Assembly (NCBI RefSeq): GCF_004342625.1
Contig: NZ_SMAH01000008.1
Coordinates: 1 to 64,000 of the forward strand
Direction: 5' to 3'
DNA: 64,000 nucleotides
Origin: Tepidimonas ignava
GTDB lineage: Bacteria; Pseudomonadota; Gammaproteobacteria; Burkholderiales; Burkholderiaceae_C
The notes beneath the pieces are model-generated. The model searched no databases. It was not told the origin of the DNA and worked only from the letters and a program-made list of their open reading frames with translations. The position numbers and the translations under genes are program-made. Shown piece by piece: positions 62,131 through 64,000 of this stretch. Every line of letters begins with the position of its first letter. Position 1 is the first letter of the stretch.

Positions 62131-64000
62131 TCAAATGGTTTGGTAGCGCTCGCGCAGCCGCTGCCGCACCAGCTCGGCCAACGTGTTGACAACGAACGTG
62201 AACGCAAACAGCACCAGTGCCGACAAAAACAGCAGCCGGTAGTGCGTTTCCCCCACGCCGGCTTCGGGCATCTCCACCCCGATGTTGGCCGACAAGGTGC
62301 GAAAACCCGTGAAAATGCTCCAGTCCATCACCGCGGTGTTGCCCGTGGCCATCAGCACGATCATCGTCTCACCCACCGCGCGGCCCAACCCGATCATGAT
62401 GGCGGAGAAAATGCCCGGGCTGGCGGTGAGCAGCACCACGCGGGTGAGGGTCTGCCAGGGCGTCGCCCCCAAGGCCAGCGAACCTGTCGTGAGGTGCTTG
62501 GGCACCGAAAAGATGGCATCTTCGGCGATCGAGAAGATGGTCGGCGTCACCGCAAAGCCCATCGCGATGCCCACCACCAGCGAGTTGCGTTGCTCGAACT
62601 TGATGCCGGCCACGTTGCTGAGCCAGTTGGGCATGTCGCCGCCAAAGAGCGCTGCTTCGATAGGGTGGCCCAGCGTCAAGCACAGCCACACCTGCAACAC
62701 GACCACAGGCACCAGCCAAGCCGCCTCCCACCCAGGCGGCACGCGCAGGCGGACCGCCTCGGGCAGCAACGCAAACAGCCACGCCGCAGCAAAAAACGCC
62801 AGCGGAAAAGTGGCGATCGTCAGCAACACGCCGGCCAGGTTGTTTTCGACAAACGGCGCCAGCCACAAACCCGCCAAAAAGCCCAACACCACGGTGGGCA
62901 GCGCCTGCATCACCTCAATGGTGGGTTTGATCGCACCGCGGATCTTGGGTGACATGAAGTACGCGGTGTAAATCGCCCCCAGCAGCGCCAGCGGGACGGC
63001 CACGATCATCGCGTAGAAGGCCGCCTTGAGCGTGCCATAGGTCAATGGCGTCAGGCTGAACTTGGGTTCGAAGTTGGCGTTGGCCGCCGACGACTGCCAC
63101 ACGTACGCTGGCTCCTCGTAGCTTTCGTACCAGACCTTTTGCCAAACGGCGTAGAACGACACCTCGGGATACTCGTTGTGCACGCGGGCGACGTGCAGGC
63201 GCCCCGCCGCGTCTTGCGCGATGTAGGCGTTGCCGCGCGGCGGGTAGCCCAGCCGCACCAGCGGCTGGTCGGACAGCGGGCGCTGAAACAGCAACCGCTT
63301 GGATGTGGCGAAGTAGCTGCCCAGGTTGCCCTTGGCATCGCCCGCCATGAAGCCCTTGCGGTGGTATTCGGGCTCCAGCACCGTCACCGCGGCCGGCATG
63401 GGCTTGAAGTCGCGGATGTGGGTCAGCTTGAAGCGCGTGCCTTCCTCGCGCACCGGGAACCATTGCGCCACGTTGCCCCGGTCGGTGCCGACGATGATCG
63501 AAAACCCCCCGGACAGCATCGTCAGCGCGGTCACGCGCTCGTTCGCCCCGACCAACTGCACCTTCTCCAACAACTGGGGGGCGGATTTGTCGCTGATGTC
63601 GTAGCGCCAAAGCTCTCGATCGCCCGACAGCACGAACAGTTCGCGCTGCTTGAACTCGATCAATACGTCCCGCACCGACGGGGGCGCGGGCTGGATTTCG
63701 GCCGCGCTGCTTTGCACCTTTTCTTCGCCGGTGATGGGGTTGCGCTCCACGGCCAAGCCACTGACCCACAGGCGTCCGTCGTCCGTCAATGCGGCCAGCG
63801 TGGTTCCGTCCGCGCTGTGCTGCACCGCCAATTTCACCAACGGGCGCTGCTGCGGGTCGATGGCCACCGGCTGCTCACCGACGGGGTATTCCACTTGCGG
63901 CTCGATAATGCGCCGCGCCTCGGCGTCGAAGCTGGTCTTGAACCCCACTTTGGCCACCAGTGCGCGGCCGTCGTCGAGCCCCAACGCCATCACGCTGACC
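62131..64000 (-). CDS. pstC: Phosphate ABC transporter permease PstC (enlarged form, 5' end cut)
   Basis: The last ~622 codons of a large permease; the start lies beyond the right edge. The C-terminal ~300 residues are the PstC transmembrane core with the loop TGSLALGATPWQTLTRVVLL and NTAVMDWSIFTGFRTLSANI. The visible N-terminal ~300 residues are extracytoplasmic with repeats such as LTDDGRLWVSGLAVER, LSGDRELWRYDI, VGTDRGNVAQWFPV and GDAKGNLGSYFATSKRL, which look like blades of a beta-propeller. This is about twice the size of E. coli PstC and matches the enlarged PstA. A pstS gene may lie beyond the edge. Confidence 0.9.
   Translation of the reverse strand, partial: VSVMALGLDDGRALVAKVGFKTSFDAEARRIIEPQVEYPVGEQPVAIDPQQRPLVKLAVQHSADGTTLAALTDDGRLWVSGLAVERNPITGEEKVQSSAAEIQPAPPSVRDVLIEFKQRELFVLSGDRELWRYDISDKSAPQLLEKVQLVGANERVTALTMLSGGFSIIVGTDRGNVAQWFPVREEGTRFKLTHIRDFKPMPAAVTVLEPEYHRKGFMAGDAKGNLGSYFATSKRLLFQRPLSDQPLVRLGYPPRGNAYIAQDAAGRLHVARVHNEYPEVSFYAVWQKVWYESYEEPAYVWQSSAANANFEPKFSLTPLTYGTLKAAFYAMIVAVPLALLGAIYTAYFMSPKIRGAIKPTIEVMQALPTVVLGFLAGLWLAPFVENNLAGVLLTIATFPLAFFAAAWLFALLPEAVRLRVPPGWEAAWLVPVVVLQVWLCLTLGHPIEAALFGGDMPNWLSNVAGIKFEQRNSLVVGIAMGFAVTPTIFSIAEDAIFSVPKHLTTGSLALGATPWQTLTRVVLLTASPGIFSAIMIGLGRAVGETMIVLMATGNTAVMDWSIFTGFRTLSANIGVEMPEAGVGETHYRLLFLSALVLFAFTFVVNTLAELVRQRLRERYQTI

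Overview
The window is a 64 kb piece of a GC-rich betaproteobacterial chromosome, most likely Burkholderiales (a Comamonadaceae-like or related thermophilic genus such as Tepidimonas would fit, but genus is a guess). The evidence is the tandem CphA'/CphA cyanophycin synthetase pair, the rimP-nusA-infB-rbfA-truB-typA run, the map-glnD pair, dnaX-ebfC-recR, small SRP RNA beside dnaX, trxA-rho, and the pst-pho cluster. No phage structural genes, integrases or transposases were recognised.

Region by region: 1-255 is the start of an AAA-ATPase-like gene cut by the window edge. 370-8082 is a cyanophycin locus: a DUF1854 protein and a zinc-ribbon ABC exporter-like protein run leftward, and two cyanophycin synthetases run rightward. 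8102-10104 holds ldcA and a tadA fused to a hydrolase-like domain. 10359-15001 is an accessory block: an ECF sigma factor, a single-pass anti-sigma-like protein and a secreted subtilase, overlapping by 4 bp each, followed by three small secreted proteins of unknown function and a CsgG-like lipoprotein. A 32-bp bipartite DNA element occurs three times in this block with identical internal spacing. 15100-29023 is housekeeping: guaA, guaB, rnfH, ratA, smpB, then the translation/transcription operon rimP-nusA-infB-rbfA-truB-typA plus an enoyl-CoA hydratase family gene, with a terminator-like attenuator in the rimP leader. 29185-30115 has a glutathione transferase and tRNA-Pro and tRNA-Arg.

30173-41418 is a defence-island-like block between tRNA-Arg and map, all on the minus strand: an SNF2-type helicase with a C-terminal DUF3883 nuclease-like domain, an internally deleted NYN-domain gene, a DUF1156 DNA methylase, an AAA ATPase, a small PD-(D/E)XK-like protein and a DUF499 ATPase. 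A consensus sigma70 promoter on the opposite strand, between helicase and methylase, reads into two tandem 59-bp units, each a hairpin followed by a terminator, which looks like an unannotated small RNA.

41575-64000 returns to core genome: map, glnD, a small c-type cytochrome, ligA, an orphan periplasmic binding protein, recR, ebfC, dnaX, a nitroreductase, gene fragments, the SRP RNA, trxA, rho, rpmE2, a membrane protein, and the phosphate locus (pstC partial, pstA, pstB, phoU, phoB, phoR) transcribed leftward. The two parts most worth follow-up are the sigma/anti-sigma/subtilase locus with its repeated element and the helicase-methylase-DUF499 island with its embedded RNA.
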